The position numbers and the translations under genes are program-made. The notes beneath the pieces are model-generated. The model made no database searches and had not been told where the DNA came from. It saw only the letters and a program-made list of their open reading frames with translations. From Halanaerobium saccharolyticum (GTDB lineage: Bacteria > Bacillota > Halanaerobiia > Halanaerobiales > Halanaerobiaceae), in assembly GCF_003259895.1 (NCBI RefSeq), contig NZ_QLME01000027.1, forward strand, positions 1-44,779: 44,779 bases of DNA, read 5' to 3'. Shown one piece after another: positions 7,480 to 17,997 of the stretch (position 1 is its first letter; the number at the start of each line of letters is the position of its first letter).

Positions 7480-8754
7480 TTACTGCATACTTTTAATATT
7501 TTCTTCAGCTTCCTGCTGCATTTGTTCAGCAGCAGCTTCAGGTGCTAAATCATCACTCATTACACTCTGTAAAGCTGGTCTAACAGCATCCCAGATACCT
7601 CTCATTTCTGGAACTACAGGCATGGCTTTACCATTTCTCAGCTGTTCAGCAGACCCTTTCATTATTGGGTCATTTTGAATTTGAGGTAAACCATAAGCCT
7701 GGTCATTGCTTGGAAGGAAATTATTTTCAACATATAATTCCTGGGCAGCAGTACTTGTCATGAAATCAATAAAGTTAATTGCTGCAATTTGCTTTTGCTC
7801 AGCTAAACCTGACATAACAATAAATCCCTTTCCACTTGTCATTGGCTGACCATATTTACCAGTTTTTTCGAATCTAGGAATTGGAGCAACTCCTAAATCA
7901 ACATTTTTCGCACTTTTATAACCTTCAATTGACCAGTCTCCATTAATAATAAAGGCAACATTTCCTTCTTTAAATAAGCTGTCCATCAGGTCATAATCAG
8001 ATTCTTTAGGTACAATTTCATGCTCAAATTTAAGTGAATGAACAAACTCTAAAGAATCAACTGTTGCTTCAGTATTTAAAGTTGGATTATATTCTTCATC
8101 AAATACCCAACCACCAAAACCACCGTGGAATGCAGCCCACCAGAATGGTTCATTCAAATTATAAGCTAAACCATACTTATCAACCAGGCCATCACCATCT
8201 TCATCAATAGTATTTGCTTTAGCTACTTCAATTAATTCAGACCATGTTTCTGGAGCTTGATCTACAATGTTTTTATTGTACATTAACATTAAGTGATTAC
8301 CCATAGTTACAGGCACACCATAAGTTTCTCCACGTAAGCTCATACCAGGAAGAGCTGCATCAATATACTTATCTTTCATATCCTGACTCATTAAGTCATC
8401 TAATGGTTGAGCAAGTCCCATAATGGAGAATGGTCCCATATGGTCAAAAGGACTTAATACTACATCTGGACCCTGACCACCCATGTATGCAGTTTGAGTA
8501 TTCTGTCTTAAATCCTCAACACTGCCGGCGTGTGTTCTTTTTACGGTAACATTAGGAAATTTGTTTTCGAATTTTTTGATTAGTGGATCTAAAATTTCAG
8601 TATCGATTCTTTCCTCGTCAGCTTCCCATAACTTAAGTGTTACTTTTTCTGTAAGCTCTTTTTTATCGAGATCCTGTTGAGCAGCAGCACCTACAGAAAA
8701 GATTAGAGATAAGGCTAAAACTAAAATTGAAACAGTAAAAATTGACTTTCTCAT
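7480..8754 (-). CDS. Sugar-binding protein of the ABC importer, MalE type
   Basis: 424 aa extracytoplasmic solute-binding protein of the MalE/CUT1 type. The signal peptide (MRKSIFTVSILVLALSLIFS, then VGAAAQQ) has no lipobox cysteine, so the product should be a free periplasmic protein and not a lipoprotein. That is unusual for Firmicutes but fits a cell with an outer membrane. The mature part has family features such as VTLKLWEADEER, GPDVVLSPFDHMG and VAFIINGDWSIEGYK. AGGAGGAATTATT precedes ATG 8754. It follows the GH31 gene and precedes the permeases in one operon. Confidence 0.92.
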   Translation of the reverse strand: MRKSIFTVSILVLALSLIFSVGAAAQQDLDKKELTEKVTLKLWEADEERIDTEILDPLIKKFENKFPNVTVKRTHAGSVEDLRQNTQTAYMGGQGPDVVLSPFDHMGPFSIMGLAQPLDDLMSQDMKDKYIDAALPGMSLRGETYGVPVTMGNHLMLMYNKNIVDQAPETWSELIEVAKANTIDEDGDGLVDKYGLAYNLNEPFWWAAFHGGFGGWVFDEEYNPTLNTEATVDSLEFVHSLKFEHEIVPKESDYDLMDSLFKEGNVAFIINGDWSIEGYKSAKNVDLGVAPIPRFEKTGKYGQPMTSGKGFIVMSGLAEQKQIAAINFIDFMTSTAAQELYVENNFLPSNDQAYGLPQIQNDPIMKGSAEQLRNGKAMPVVPEMRGIWDAVRPALQSVMSDDLAPEAAAEQMQQEAEENIKSMQ

Positions 8755-8783
8755 TAATAATTCCTCCTTTTAATTTGTAAAAC

Positions 8784-11192
8784 TTAACTTAATTCAATGG
8801 TAATTTTATTTATAACAACTGGAACTTTAAATTCCAGTCTGTTATCAGAGTAATTAAACTCACTTAATTGATTACCATCAACATAGATATTTAGAGGATC
8901 CTTATTTAAATTATTGAAAATCATCTTATAATCTTTAAATTCCTGCTGATAGTTTTTTTCCTTCCTATCTATATTAAATATTATCTGATTATCAGTATAT
9001 TGATATTTAAATTCAGTAATGTTATAAACTCCATTTTCATAATTATAGGAAAGACCATCATCATCATAAAGTTCATAACTACCTAGATTATTTTCCTCAT
9101 TTAAGAAAACATTTAACTCCAGACATTCAATCTCCTTTTCTCCAATATAGTTTAACTTATCATTTAAGGGAATAATACTGCCTGCCTTAATAAAAATTGG
9201 CATTTTCTCCAGAGGAGCATCCACTATTAAATGTTCTTCTCCCTGATATACTTCTTTTGTCCAGAAATCAATCCACTTTCCTTCAGGTAAGTAAAGCATT
9301 CTCTTATCTTTATCAGGCTGATAAACTGGAGCCACCAGAACACTATCTCCAACCATGAATTGGTCTGAGAGATTCTGACATTGCCTGTCAGCAGGAAATT
9401 CCATAATTAAAGGCCTCATAAGCGGAATTCCTGTTTTGGAAGCCTGATAAAAGAGATTATATATATGTGTTATAAATTTATATCTTAATTCAATATATTT
9501 TTTAATAATCTTTTCAAATTTTTCTCCAAAGGACCAGGGTTCCTGAGAAACAGCTCTAACTTCACAGTGATTTCTAAAGAAAGGGACAAAAGCTCCCATC
9601 TGAGTCCAGCGGGTTAAAAGTTCACCATTACTGTTACCGGTAAAACCTCCAACATCGGTACCACAGAATGTAATACCTGACAGTCCCATATTCATCAGCA
9701 TCGGCATAGCAAGTTTAATATGATCCCAGAAACTCCGGTTATCTCCGGTCCAGACAGCAGAATAGCGCTGAATACCTGCAAAGCCAGCTCTGGTTAAAAC
9801 AAAAGGCCGCTCATTATCCAGACTTTCCTTTAAACCTTCAAAAGTTGCCTTATTTTCTAAAAATCCATATAAATTATGAAAACGGCGGTGGGTACCAGAA
9901 TCACCATCATTCTGATGCATCACCTCAACATCCATGGTATCAGATTTATTAAAAGCAGCCGGTTCATTCATATCATTCCAGATTCCTTTTACTCCAAGGT
10001 CTGTGTAATCTTTCTGCAGGCCGGCCCACCAGTCTCTTACCTTTGACTGAGTAAAATCTGGAAAAGCACAATTTCCTGGCCAAACTTTATCTATAAACAC
10101 TTTGCCATCAAGATATTTGCAGAAATAATCATTTTCCATACCCTGCTGATAAAGTTTATATTCGGGATCTTTTTTTACACCGGGATCAATAATTGTAACG
10201 GCTTTAACTCCATTTTCTTCCATCTTGGAAAACATTGCTTCAGGATCTGGAAAGCGATCTTCATCCCAGGTATAAATTTTATATTGATCCATATAATGAA
10301 TATCAAAATGAAAAGCATCACATGGAATTTCTTTATCCCTAAAAGTTTTTAACAGCTGCTCAACTTCAGCCTGGGGATAATAACTGTAGCGTGACTGATG
10401 ATAACCCAGTGACCATTTGGGTGGTAGAGGCATAGTACCAGTTATTTGAGAATATTTGCTGACTACTTCTTTTAATGAAGGACCATTAATAAAATAATAA
10501 TCCAGCTCTCCCCCTTCTGCCCAGAAGGAAAAATAGTCCTGACCTTCACTTCCCAGATCAAAAAAACTCTTATATGAATTATCAAAATAAATACCATAAC
10601 TATTTTTGGGATTAAAAGCTATTAAAAATGGTATTGATTGGTATAAGGGATCAGTATCACTGACATGAGGAAGAAAAGTATCATGATTCCACATCTCATA
10701 TATTCTACCCTTTTTATCAAGCCAGCCTGTTTTCTCTCCTAGACCATAAAATCTTTGACTCTGTTCAAATGATTTCCAGGCTCTAACTTTTTGTTTTTTC
10801 CAGCCCAGAGCATATTCATTGTGATCTTTATGAATTAATTTCCCCTGTTTATTAAATACTTCAAGCAGAAAATTTTCTTTCTTAAGCTTAAGAACTAAAT
10901 TATCTGTTTTAATAATTAATTCACTATCTTTTTCATTAAAAATAAAGTCATCATAAGTTAAATTATGTTCAATAACTGCCTCAGTACTTTTATAATTAAT
11001 TTTCTGATCTGAATGTGCCATAATAACTCTAAAAATATCAGCAGTTAAAAATCTGATTGCCAGACTGGCATGTTTAAAATTTAACCTAATCTCATTATTC
11101 TTTATTTCATAATTCAAAATACCACTTAATTTATGGTAATCACTACTGTTATCTCTGCTTTTACCCTGCAGTAAGGCTTCACTATTATCCAT
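8784..11192 (-). CDS. Alpha-glucosidase, glycoside hydrolase family 31
   Basis: About 802 aa. GH31 enzymes release alpha-linked sugars, mostly glucose, from non-reducing ends with retention of configuration. The nucleophile Asp lies in WNDMNEP (about D407) and the acid/base Asp in VWTGDNRSFW (about D484). The N-terminal beta-sandwich and C-terminal domain (FLNEENNLGSYELYDDDG) are present. There is no signal peptide, so it acts in the cytoplasm on imported oligosaccharides. The start is set at ATG 11192 because GAGAGGAGA precedes it; the longer frame to 11264 would run through the operator. It is the first gene of the GH31-malE-malF-malG operon, under the LacI-type site at 11237-11256. Whether it prefers maltose, isomaltose or another linkage cannot be told from sequence alone. 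Confidence 0.92.
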   Translation of the reverse strand: MDNSEALLQGKSRDNSSDYHKLSGILNYEIKNNEIRLNFKHASLAIRFLTADIFRVIMAHSDQKINYKSTEAVIEHNLTYDDFIFNEKDSELIIKTDNLVLKLKKENFLLEVFNKQGKLIHKDHNEYALGWKKQKVRAWKSFEQSQRFYGLGEKTGWLDKKGRIYEMWNHDTFLPHVSDTDPLYQSIPFLIAFNPKNSYGIYFDNSYKSFFDLGSEGQDYFSFWAEGGELDYYFINGPSLKEVVSKYSQITGTMPLPPKWSLGYHQSRYSYYPQAEVEQLLKTFRDKEIPCDAFHFDIHYMDQYKIYTWDEDRFPDPEAMFSKMEENGVKAVTIIDPGVKKDPEYKLYQQGMENDYFCKYLDGKVFIDKVWPGNCAFPDFTQSKVRDWWAGLQKDYTDLGVKGIWNDMNEPAAFNKSDTMDVEVMHQNDGDSGTHRRFHNLYGFLENKATFEGLKESLDNERPFVLTRAGFAGIQRYSAVWTGDNRSFWDHIKLAMPMLMNMGLSGITFCGTDVGGFTGNSNGELLTRWTQMGAFVPFFRNHCEVRAVSQEPWSFGEKFEKIIKKYIELRYKFITHIYNLFYQASKTGIPLMRPLIMEFPADRQCQNLSDQFMVGDSVLVAPVYQPDKDKRMLYLPEGKWIDFWTKEVYQGEEHLIVDAPLEKMPIFIKAGSIIPLNDKLNYIGEKEIECLELNVFLNEENNLGSYELYDDDGLSYNYENGVYNITEFKYQYTDNQIIFNIDRKEKNYQQEFKDYKMIFNNLNKDPLNIYVDGNQLSEFNYSDNRLEFKVPVVINKITIELS

Positions 11193-11236
11193 TTTACTAT
11201 CTCCTCTCAACCGAAAATCTTTGTTATATAAAATCA

Positions 11237-11256
11237 TTGCGCAATCGTTTGCACAA
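11237..11256 (-). promoter_or_regulatory. LacI-family operator before the GH31-ABC operon
   Basis: The plus strand reads TTGCGCAATCGTTTGCACAA, one mismatch from the porin site at 4038-4057. The core GCAATCGTTTGC is a near-perfect palindrome centred on CG, as for LacI-family repressors. It lies 45 bp upstream of the GH31 start codon, within the leader or promoter. A clear -35/-10 pair for this operon was not found. Confidence 0.72.
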
Positions 11257-11352
11257 ATTGGCAAAAAAATATTATTTCTGTTTCTTTCTTATTTATAGCT
11301 TAATACATTATTCTGACATTTGCAAGTCTTTTAAGAATTTTTTTCTGTTTTT

Positions 11353-11382
11353 TTGTAAAATTTATCTCAAATCTGATATAAT
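11353..11382 (+). promoter_or_regulatory. Promoter of the DUF815 ATPase gene
   Basis: TTGTAA (11353-11358), an 18-bp spacer and a perfect TATAAT (11377-11382) fit a SigA-type promoter. The start codon follows about 36 bp downstream, preceded by AAGGAGGAATC. Confidence 0.65.
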
Positions 11383-11417
11383 TGTGTTTAATTAGAGTAG
11401 TTAAGGAGGAATCAAAT

Positions 11418-12680
11418 TTGAAGAAGAATGATTTTAAAATTGCTTTACAGGAAAGTGAAAAAATAATACTATTTAAAAATATTAAAGAAGCTGAAATTAT
11501 TTTAAAGTTAAAGAACTGCTTAACAGCAGAAAATGATTCCAGATCAAATCTAAGTGATCTAATTTATAACTTAATAGAACTGAGTATTAATCAGGGGCTT
11601 AGTGGTGATCTCTGGCATAATTACCTTAAATTAAAAATTTGTGCTGCTGAAAATGTATTTACTTTAAGAGCAGAAAAAAAGTTAATTAACCGCGAAGACA
11701 GTCTTTATCAGATTGCGTTAAATGATGTTGAAATAATTAACAACTTATTTTCTTTCTCTTTTCAGGATATTCTAAAACATTTAAATCAAAGCAGACTTAC
11801 AAATTTAAATAGCTTTAAAATTACAGACTCAGAATTAATGCCCTATAATCTAAAAGACTTGCAACAACTATTTAGGTCTAATTCCCCAGGGGAAAATTTA
11901 GATAACTTAATTAAATTTTATCAGAATTATGGTGTTGGACTTTTAAATCAAAGTAGAGCCTTTTTCTGGCAGCAGAATACTTTAAAGGCAGTAAATAATC
12001 CCGACCCTATTACCTTTGATCAATTAATTGCCTATCAAAAGGAGAAACAGAAGTTAATAGAAAACACCGAAAGCTTTTTAGAAGGTTACCAGGCTCATAA
12101 TGTATTATTATATGGTGACAGTGGTACTGGAAAATCTTCCTCTGTTAAGGCGGTTTTAAACAAATATTATCAGCAGGGACTGAGACTAATAGAAATCAAC
12201 AGTTCTCAAATTAAAGAGCTGCCAGAGATTCTTGAATATTTAAATCAGCGAGGTCTTAATTTTATTATTTTTATGGATGATCTTTCTTTTGAAGAATTTG
12301 AAACTGACTACAAATATTTAAAGGCAGTAATGGAAGGTGGTATAGAATCAAAACCCGAAAATGTGCTCTTTTATGCAACAAGTAACCGCAGACATCTGGT
12401 CAGAGAAAAATGGCAGGATCGAGAATCTGAAGTCCACGAAAATGATATTTTAAATGAAAAATTATCACTTAGCGAAAGATTTGGACTGACCTTAATGTAT
12501 AACAATCCTACTCAAGCTGAATATTTAACCATAGTAAATGAACTGGCTGCTCAGTCAGGTTTAAACCTGACAAAAAAAACTTTAAGAAGCAAAGCTCTTC
12601 AGTGGAGCAAATGGAATAATGGTCGTTCAGGACGTTCGGCAAAACAGTTTATTAATCAACTTCTAAAAGAAAAAAAATAA
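11418..12680 (+). CDS. DUF815-family AAA ATPase
   Basis: About 420 aa. The N-terminal half (to about residue 200) is helical and of unknown role. The C-terminal half is a DUF815-type AAA domain with Walker A GDSGTGKSS at residue 233 onward, Walker B FIIFMDDLSFEE, the sensor region LFYATSNRRHL, and LSERFGL. Members of this family are cytoplasmic ATPases of unsettled function. The TTG start at 11418 is chosen because AAGGAGG ends 7 nt before it; the frame extends upstream to another TTG at 11382, but that overlaps the promoter. It is transcribed alone and ends at a terminator shared with the convergent reductase gene. Confidence 0.85.
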   Translation: MKKNDFKIALQESEKIILFKNIKEAEIILKLKNCLTAENDSRSNLSDLIYNLIELSINQGLSGDLWHNYLKLKICAAENVFTLRAEKKLINREDSLYQIALNDVEIINNLFSFSFQDILKHLNQSRLTNLNSFKITDSELMPYNLKDLQQLFRSNSPGENLDNLIKFYQNYGVGLLNQSRAFFWQQNTLKAVNNPDPITFDQLIAYQKEKQKLIENTESFLEGYQAHNVLLYGDSGTGKSSSVKAVLNKYYQQGLRLIEINSSQIKELPEILEYLNQRGLNFIIFMDDLSFEEFETDYKYLKAVMEGGIESKPENVLFYATSNRRHLVREKWQDRESEVHENDILNEKLSLSERFGLTLMYNNPTQAEYLTIVNELAAQSGLNLTKKTLRSKALQWSKWNNGRSGRSAKQFINQLLKEKK

Positions 12681-12686
12681 TTTAAA

Positions 12687-12720
12687 AAAACTGCTCCCAG
12701 TTAATTTGGGGGCAGTTTTT
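12687..12720. terminator. Bidirectional terminator between DUF815 and aldo/keto reductase genes
   Basis: A 12-bp stem with one G-T pair (AAAACTGCTCCC at 12687-12698 with 12708-12719) is followed by a T run on the plus strand. An A run before it provides a T run on the minus strand. It lies between two convergent genes. Confidence 0.85.
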
Positions 12721-12739
12721 GTTAATTATACTATTCAAT

Positions 12740-13606
12740 TTATTTTGGGATTGGATATAATTTTCCCCCGTGGCTATCTAAAAAGCTCTTTAGTTCTTTT
12801 AATTCTGATTCTGAAATCTGCATCTTTTCTTCATTTTCCTGATAAATTTCTAATGCCAGATCAAGCATCCTGCTGTCTCCAGGAGTTACTGCAGTATCCA
12901 TATTCTGGGATAAAGTAAATTTCAGTGCCAGTTCGGCCAGCCCCCGATTGTCGTAGATTGGTTTATACCAGGTATTATAATTATCCTGGCGCCCGGATTC
13001 CCACTGTTTTTGGGCCAGTGCCTTAATTGCAATGATTCCCATTTCTTTTTCTCTGGCTTTTTTTATTACTTCTGGTCCCTGATCATAGTTAAACCAGTAA
13101 TTCCAGTTTATAGGAAACATCACTGTATCAAAATCAAAGCTTTCAATTAATTTTAAAGCCGCCCATTCTTTATGGGCAGAAAAACCAATATTTTTAACTA
13201 AGCCTTCTTCTCTGGCTTCAATAATTGCTTCCAGTGCACCTCCAGTAGCAAATGCCTTATTAAGAGCTTCTTCATCTGTAACCTCATGCAGCTGATAAAG
13301 ATCAAAATAGTCGGTTTCCAGAAGTTCCAGTGACTTTTCCATATCTCTGCGGACCTGATCTTTAGTCTGACCGGGCTCAGTCTTATTTGCTAAATAAACT
13401 TTGTCCCGATATGGCTTTAAAGCAGGTCCCAGTATATTCTGTGCATTTCCATAAGTTGGACCTACATCGAAAAAATTTATACCATTTTTAACAGCATTTT
13501 TAACAATCAGTTCAGCTTCAGCCTCTGGAGTATCCATCAACATAATACCGCCAAAGCTAATTTCTGAAACATTTAAATTAGATTTTCCCAGTTTTCTATA
13601 TTTCAT
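12740..13606 (-). CDS. Aldo/keto reductase
   Basis: 288 aa cytoplasmic NAD(P)H-dependent oxidoreductase of the aldo/keto reductase superfamily. The catalytic tetrad is readable: Asp in FFDVGPTYG, Tyr in the same motif, Lys in YLANKTEPG and His in LYQLHEV. The cofactor end carries AVTPGDSRML. The start is set at ATG 13606, preceded by GGGGTG; a GTG at 13615 overlaps that site. It stands alone on the minus strand, convergent with the DUF815 gene. Its substrate cannot be predicted. It follows the GH43 gene in the same direction but is separated from it by a terminator. Confidence 0.9.
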   Translation of the reverse strand: MKYRKLGKSNLNVSEISFGGIMLMDTPEAEAELIVKNAVKNGINFFDVGPTYGNAQNILGPALKPYRDKVYLANKTEPGQTKDQVRRDMEKSLELLETDYFDLYQLHEVTDEEALNKAFATGGALEAIIEAREEGLVKNIGFSAHKEWAALKLIESFDFDTVMFPINWNYWFNYDQGPEVIKKAREKEMGIIAIKALAQKQWESGRQDNYNTWYKPIYDNRGLAELALKFTLSQNMDTAVTPGDSRMLDLALEIYQENEEKMQISESELKELKSFLDSHGGKLYPIPK

Positions 13607-13695
13607 AAACCTCACCCCATTTATTTAATAACATAAATTATTAAAAAAGTTCAACTTCTCTATATGATATAATAATACATCTTTATAAAAATAGC

Positions 13696-13729
13696 AAGAA
13701 AGCCAGACGATTAAAAGTCTGACTTTCTT
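13696..13729 (-). terminator. Terminator of the GH43 gene
   Basis: AAGAAAGCCAGAC (13696-13708) pairs with 13717-13729, giving 12 of 13 base pairs and an 8-nt loop. It lies 9 bp after the GH43 stop codon. Confidence 0.75.
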
Positions 13730-13737
13730 TAAATGAT

Positions 13738-14910
13738 CTATTCTAATCTTATTTTAGCTTCAACTTCCTGATCAGCATCCACTTTTAAACCAGGATAGGC
13801 AAAATAAGGATCTCCATTTTGATCCCAGAATAATTCCTGTATCCTTCCATGACGATTCGGATCATAAAGTGGGTTTCCCTCTATTTCTTTATAAGGACGA
13901 GCATGATAAACTAAGAGATCAGTTACACCATCCTCAGAAACAGTAAAAGAATTATGACCCGGGCCATAAAGTGAAGTTTCCTCGGAAGTTTCAAGTACAG
14001 GTTTTGAACTTTTAGTCCAGGACCTGCGATCCAGTAAGTCACTATTCTGATCTGCACTTAAAAGTCCCATACAGTAATTATGACCAGTTTCGCTGGCTGA
14101 AAAAGCTACAAATATCTTACCGCTGCGCTTAATTACTGCCGGCCCCTCATTTACATCAAAACCAATAACTTCCCAGTCATATTTTGGTTCAGATAATAAA
14201 TGCTGTTCTTTAATTGTCCAGGGGTTTTCCATTTCAGCAATATATAAATTAGAAATGGTATTATCTGCAACTTTTTGAGCCCAGATTAAATATCTTTTAC
14301 CCTGATGTTCAAATGTTGTTGCATCAAGACTAAAACTTTCAAATTCAATATTGACTTCACCTTTTTCAGTCCAGTCACCATCCAGTGGATTTTCAGCAGT
14401 ACATTCTAGAACATAAGGTCTAATGGCCCAGATATCATCTTCGCGTCCGGCAGCAAAATGAATATACCATTTATCATCAATAAAATGTAGTTCAGGAGCC
14501 CAGATATGTTTGCTCATTTCTCCCTTTTGATATTTTTCCCAGATAACAACTTCTTCTGCTTGCTGAAGATCTGATAAATTTTTAGCCCTTCTTAAAACAA
14601 TACGATCATATTCCGGATAAGACCCGGTAAAATAGTAATAACCATCTTTATGTTTATAGACATAGGGATCTGCTCTTTTTTCGACAAGTGGTTCCGGATA
14701 ATTTATTTCTTTTATCTTACCCTTAACCTTTACTTCTTTATTTTGCTTCAGACCAGACAGATCAATTTCTTCCCATTCTACTCCACGATAACTATATTTA
14801 TCGTCAAGAAAAATTTTAATTTTTTCAGGTAGTTCAATCTGTTCTAAATTATCTGCAGTTATTTCTATATTTTCAACATCGGTAATCTTTTCAGTATATT
14901 TATTTTTCAT
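13738..14910 (-). CDS. GH43 arabinofuranosidase
   Basis: 390 aa. An N-terminal module of about 70 residues resembles a bacterial Ig-like fold (RGVEWEEIDLSG, EVKVKGKI). It is followed by a five-bladed GH43 propeller with the general base in EKRADPYVY (D81), the pKa modulator in FSLDATTF (D196) and the general acid in NEGPAVIKR (E255). GH43 enzymes invert configuration. Together with the adjacent GH51 enzyme, removal of arabinose from arabino-oligosaccharides is the likely reaction, but xylosidase activity is possible in this family. No signal peptide is present, so it works in the cytoplasm. AAGGAGGAGAC precedes ATG 14910. It lies 68 bp after the GH51 stop, in the same direction, with a 16-bp palindrome between them. 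Confidence 0.85.
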   Translation of the reverse strand: MKNKYTEKITDVENIEITADNLEQIELPEKIKIFLDDKYSYRGVEWEEIDLSGLKQNKEVKVKGKIKEINYPEPLVEKRADPYVYKHKDGYYYFTGSYPEYDRIVLRRAKNLSDLQQAEEVVIWEKYQKGEMSKHIWAPELHFIDDKWYIHFAAGREDDIWAIRPYVLECTAENPLDGDWTEKGEVNIEFESFSLDATTFEHQGKRYLIWAQKVADNTISNLYIAEMENPWTIKEQHLLSEPKYDWEVIGFDVNEGPAVIKRSGKIFVAFSASETGHNYCMGLLSADQNSDLLDRRSWTKSSKPVLETSEETSLYGPGHNSFTVSEDGVTDLLVYHARPYKEIEGNPLYDPNRHGRIQELFWDQNGDPYFAYPGLKVDADQEVEAKIRLE

Positions 14911-14938
14911 AATTACTATTGTCTCCTCCTTAACTTAA

Positions 14939-14954
14939 AGTAACTAAAGTTACT
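14939..14954 (-). promoter_or_regulatory. Palindrome upstream of GH43, candidate operator
   Basis: AGTAACTAAAGTTACT is palindromic in both 7-bp arms. It lies 28 bp before the GH43 start and 23 bp after the GH51 stop. A related sequence, AGTAACTAAATTAC, lies at 16537-16550 before the GH51 gene, so an operator is more likely than a terminator: there is no T run. The divergent ArsR-type protein is the natural candidate to bind it. Confidence 0.5.
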
Positions 14955-14977
14955 GGTTAGTTAAACTTTTCCTTCTA

Positions 14978-16513
<1,536 letters not shown>

Positions 16514-16536
16514 TTATTTCTTTTAAATAGTGTCTC

Positions 16537-16550
16537 AGTAACTAAATTAC
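16537..16550 (-). promoter_or_regulatory. Candidate operator upstream of abfA
   Basis: AGTAACTAAATTAC shares its first ten bases and its TTAC end with the palindrome before GH43 (14939-14954). It lies 51 bp before the abfA start codon, where a repressor could act. The symmetry here is weaker than in the GH43 copy. Confidence 0.4.
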
Positions 16551-17044
16551 ACAAATTAGATAAAAAAAGAATCAGTTTCTAGTTCAATTATTTCTATTAA
16601 TTATTGTACAATATAATTCCAAATTTAGTTTTTACTAAAATTATAAATAGTATTGTATAATAAGTTATTTTAATATTAATTCAAAAACAAAAAAATTCAT
16701 ATATGTTTTGTACTCAAAATATTATAAAAAGCATTTAAAAGTCTATATTATAAATTTTAATAGTTGATTGAAAAGTTTAGTTCTTTAATTTTCACTAAAA
16801 GTATAGCATAAATTTTAGATTAATGTCAAATAAATTGACTTGAATTATCTAATGATTTTAATAATTCAGGGTTGAGCCTGGAATAGAGAGCATTATTCTA
16901 TTAATTTTTAAATATATAGTTTATTAATATATTACATTAATTAAGTTTAAATTAAATAATTGTCTTTAAAGCAGCTTTAAATTTGATTTTTTTAGGTTTT
17001 TGTTTTATAATTGACTAAAATAAATAAAGTTTGGGGGGAGAAGT
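16551..17044. other. Divergent intergenic region of abfA and the ArsR-type regulator
   Basis: About 500 bp with no gene and very high A+T. It holds inverted repeats of the type TTTAGT/ACTAAA: a close pair at 16624-16639 (4-bp gap) and a wide pair at 16776-16799. GACTAAAA lies near 17012, just before the regulator start. These share ACTAAA with the candidate operators before abfA and GH43. Promoters for both directions must lie here, but no strong -35/-10 pair stands out. Confidence 0.4.
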
Positions 17045-17950
17045 TTGATTTTAATTGATAATTTAAGAGATGGATTAAAAACTTTTAAAGCCTTAAGTTC
17101 AGAATCTAGAATTAAAATTCTGGAACTTTTATCAGAATATAATCAGCTTAATATGAATGAACTGGCTGAAAAGCTTGGCTTAACAAATGGTGCTATTACT
17201 TCCCATGTTAAAAAATTAGAAGAATGTGGTTTGATTAAAGTATCAACTGAGTCAGCGGCCAGAGGTAATCAGAAATTATGTTATTTACATGAAGATAAAC
17301 TAATTTTTGACTTAAAAAAACAAACTGAAGAAAAATTTTATGAATCAGAGATAGCAGTTGGACATTTTTCTGATTATGAGGTCTATCCTACCTGTGGGTT
17401 GGCAAATAAAGATCATATTATAGGAGAAGTAGATGATCCCAGTTTTTTTGCAGATCCAGAAAGAATAAACAGTCAAATCTTATGGTTTACTAAAGGATTT
17501 ATAGAATATAGGCTGCCCAATTATCTAAAACCGGGACAGGAATTAAGTGAGATTCAAATTTCTATGGAAATAAGTTCGGAAGCTCCTGGTGTCTGTAATG
17601 ACTGGCCTTCTGATATTTTCTTTTATCTTAATGATGTGGAACTGGGGAGTTGGACAAGCCCAGGAGATTTTGGAGAAACAAAAGGTCTTTTCACACCTTC
17701 CTGGTGGTATCCTAACTGGAATCAATATGGGCTTTTAAAATTACTCTCAGTTAGCAAATATGGTACTTTTATTGATGGATCAAAGATTTCGGAAATAACA
17801 ATTGATCAGCTAGAACTTGATCATAAAAGTAATTATAAATTTAGAATGGCTGTACCCGAAAAAGCTGAAAATAAAGGTGGATTAACAATTTTTGGTGACA
17901 ATTTTGGTAATTATAATCAGAGTATCTATGTTCGTTTAATTTACAATTAA
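17045..17950 (+). CDS. ArsR-type transcriptional regulator with an unrecognised C-terminal domain
   Basis: 301 aa. Residues 10-80 form a winged helix of the ArsR type (SSESRIKILELLSEYNQLNM, NELAEKLGLTNGAITSHVKK). The remaining 220 residues are rich in aromatic residues, look beta-rich and contain IEYRLPNYLKPGQ, FYLNDVELGSW and a CNDWPSD segment. I do not recognise this domain, though it resembles a sugar-binding sandwich. No metal-binding ArsR cysteine pair is seen. The TTG start is set by GGGGGGAG just upstream. Placed divergently from abfA and GH43, it is probably their regulator, responding to arabinose or an arabino-oligosaccharide; that is inference. Confidence 0.75.
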   Translation: MILIDNLRDGLKTFKALSSESRIKILELLSEYNQLNMNELAEKLGLTNGAITSHVKKLEECGLIKVSTESAARGNQKLCYLHEDKLIFDLKKQTEEKFYESEIAVGHFSDYEVYPTCGLANKDHIIGEVDDPSFFADPERINSQILWFTKGFIEYRLPNYLKPGQELSEIQISMEISSEAPGVCNDWPSDIFFYLNDVELGSWTSPGDFGETKGLFTPSWWYPNWNQYGLLKLLSVSKYGTFIDGSKISEITIDQLELDHKSNYKFRMAVPEKAENKGGLTIFGDNFGNYNQSIYVRLIYN

Positions 17951-17997
17951 AATTAAAAGATAGATTATAATACTTGTAATTGAGGTGTAAAAGCAGG

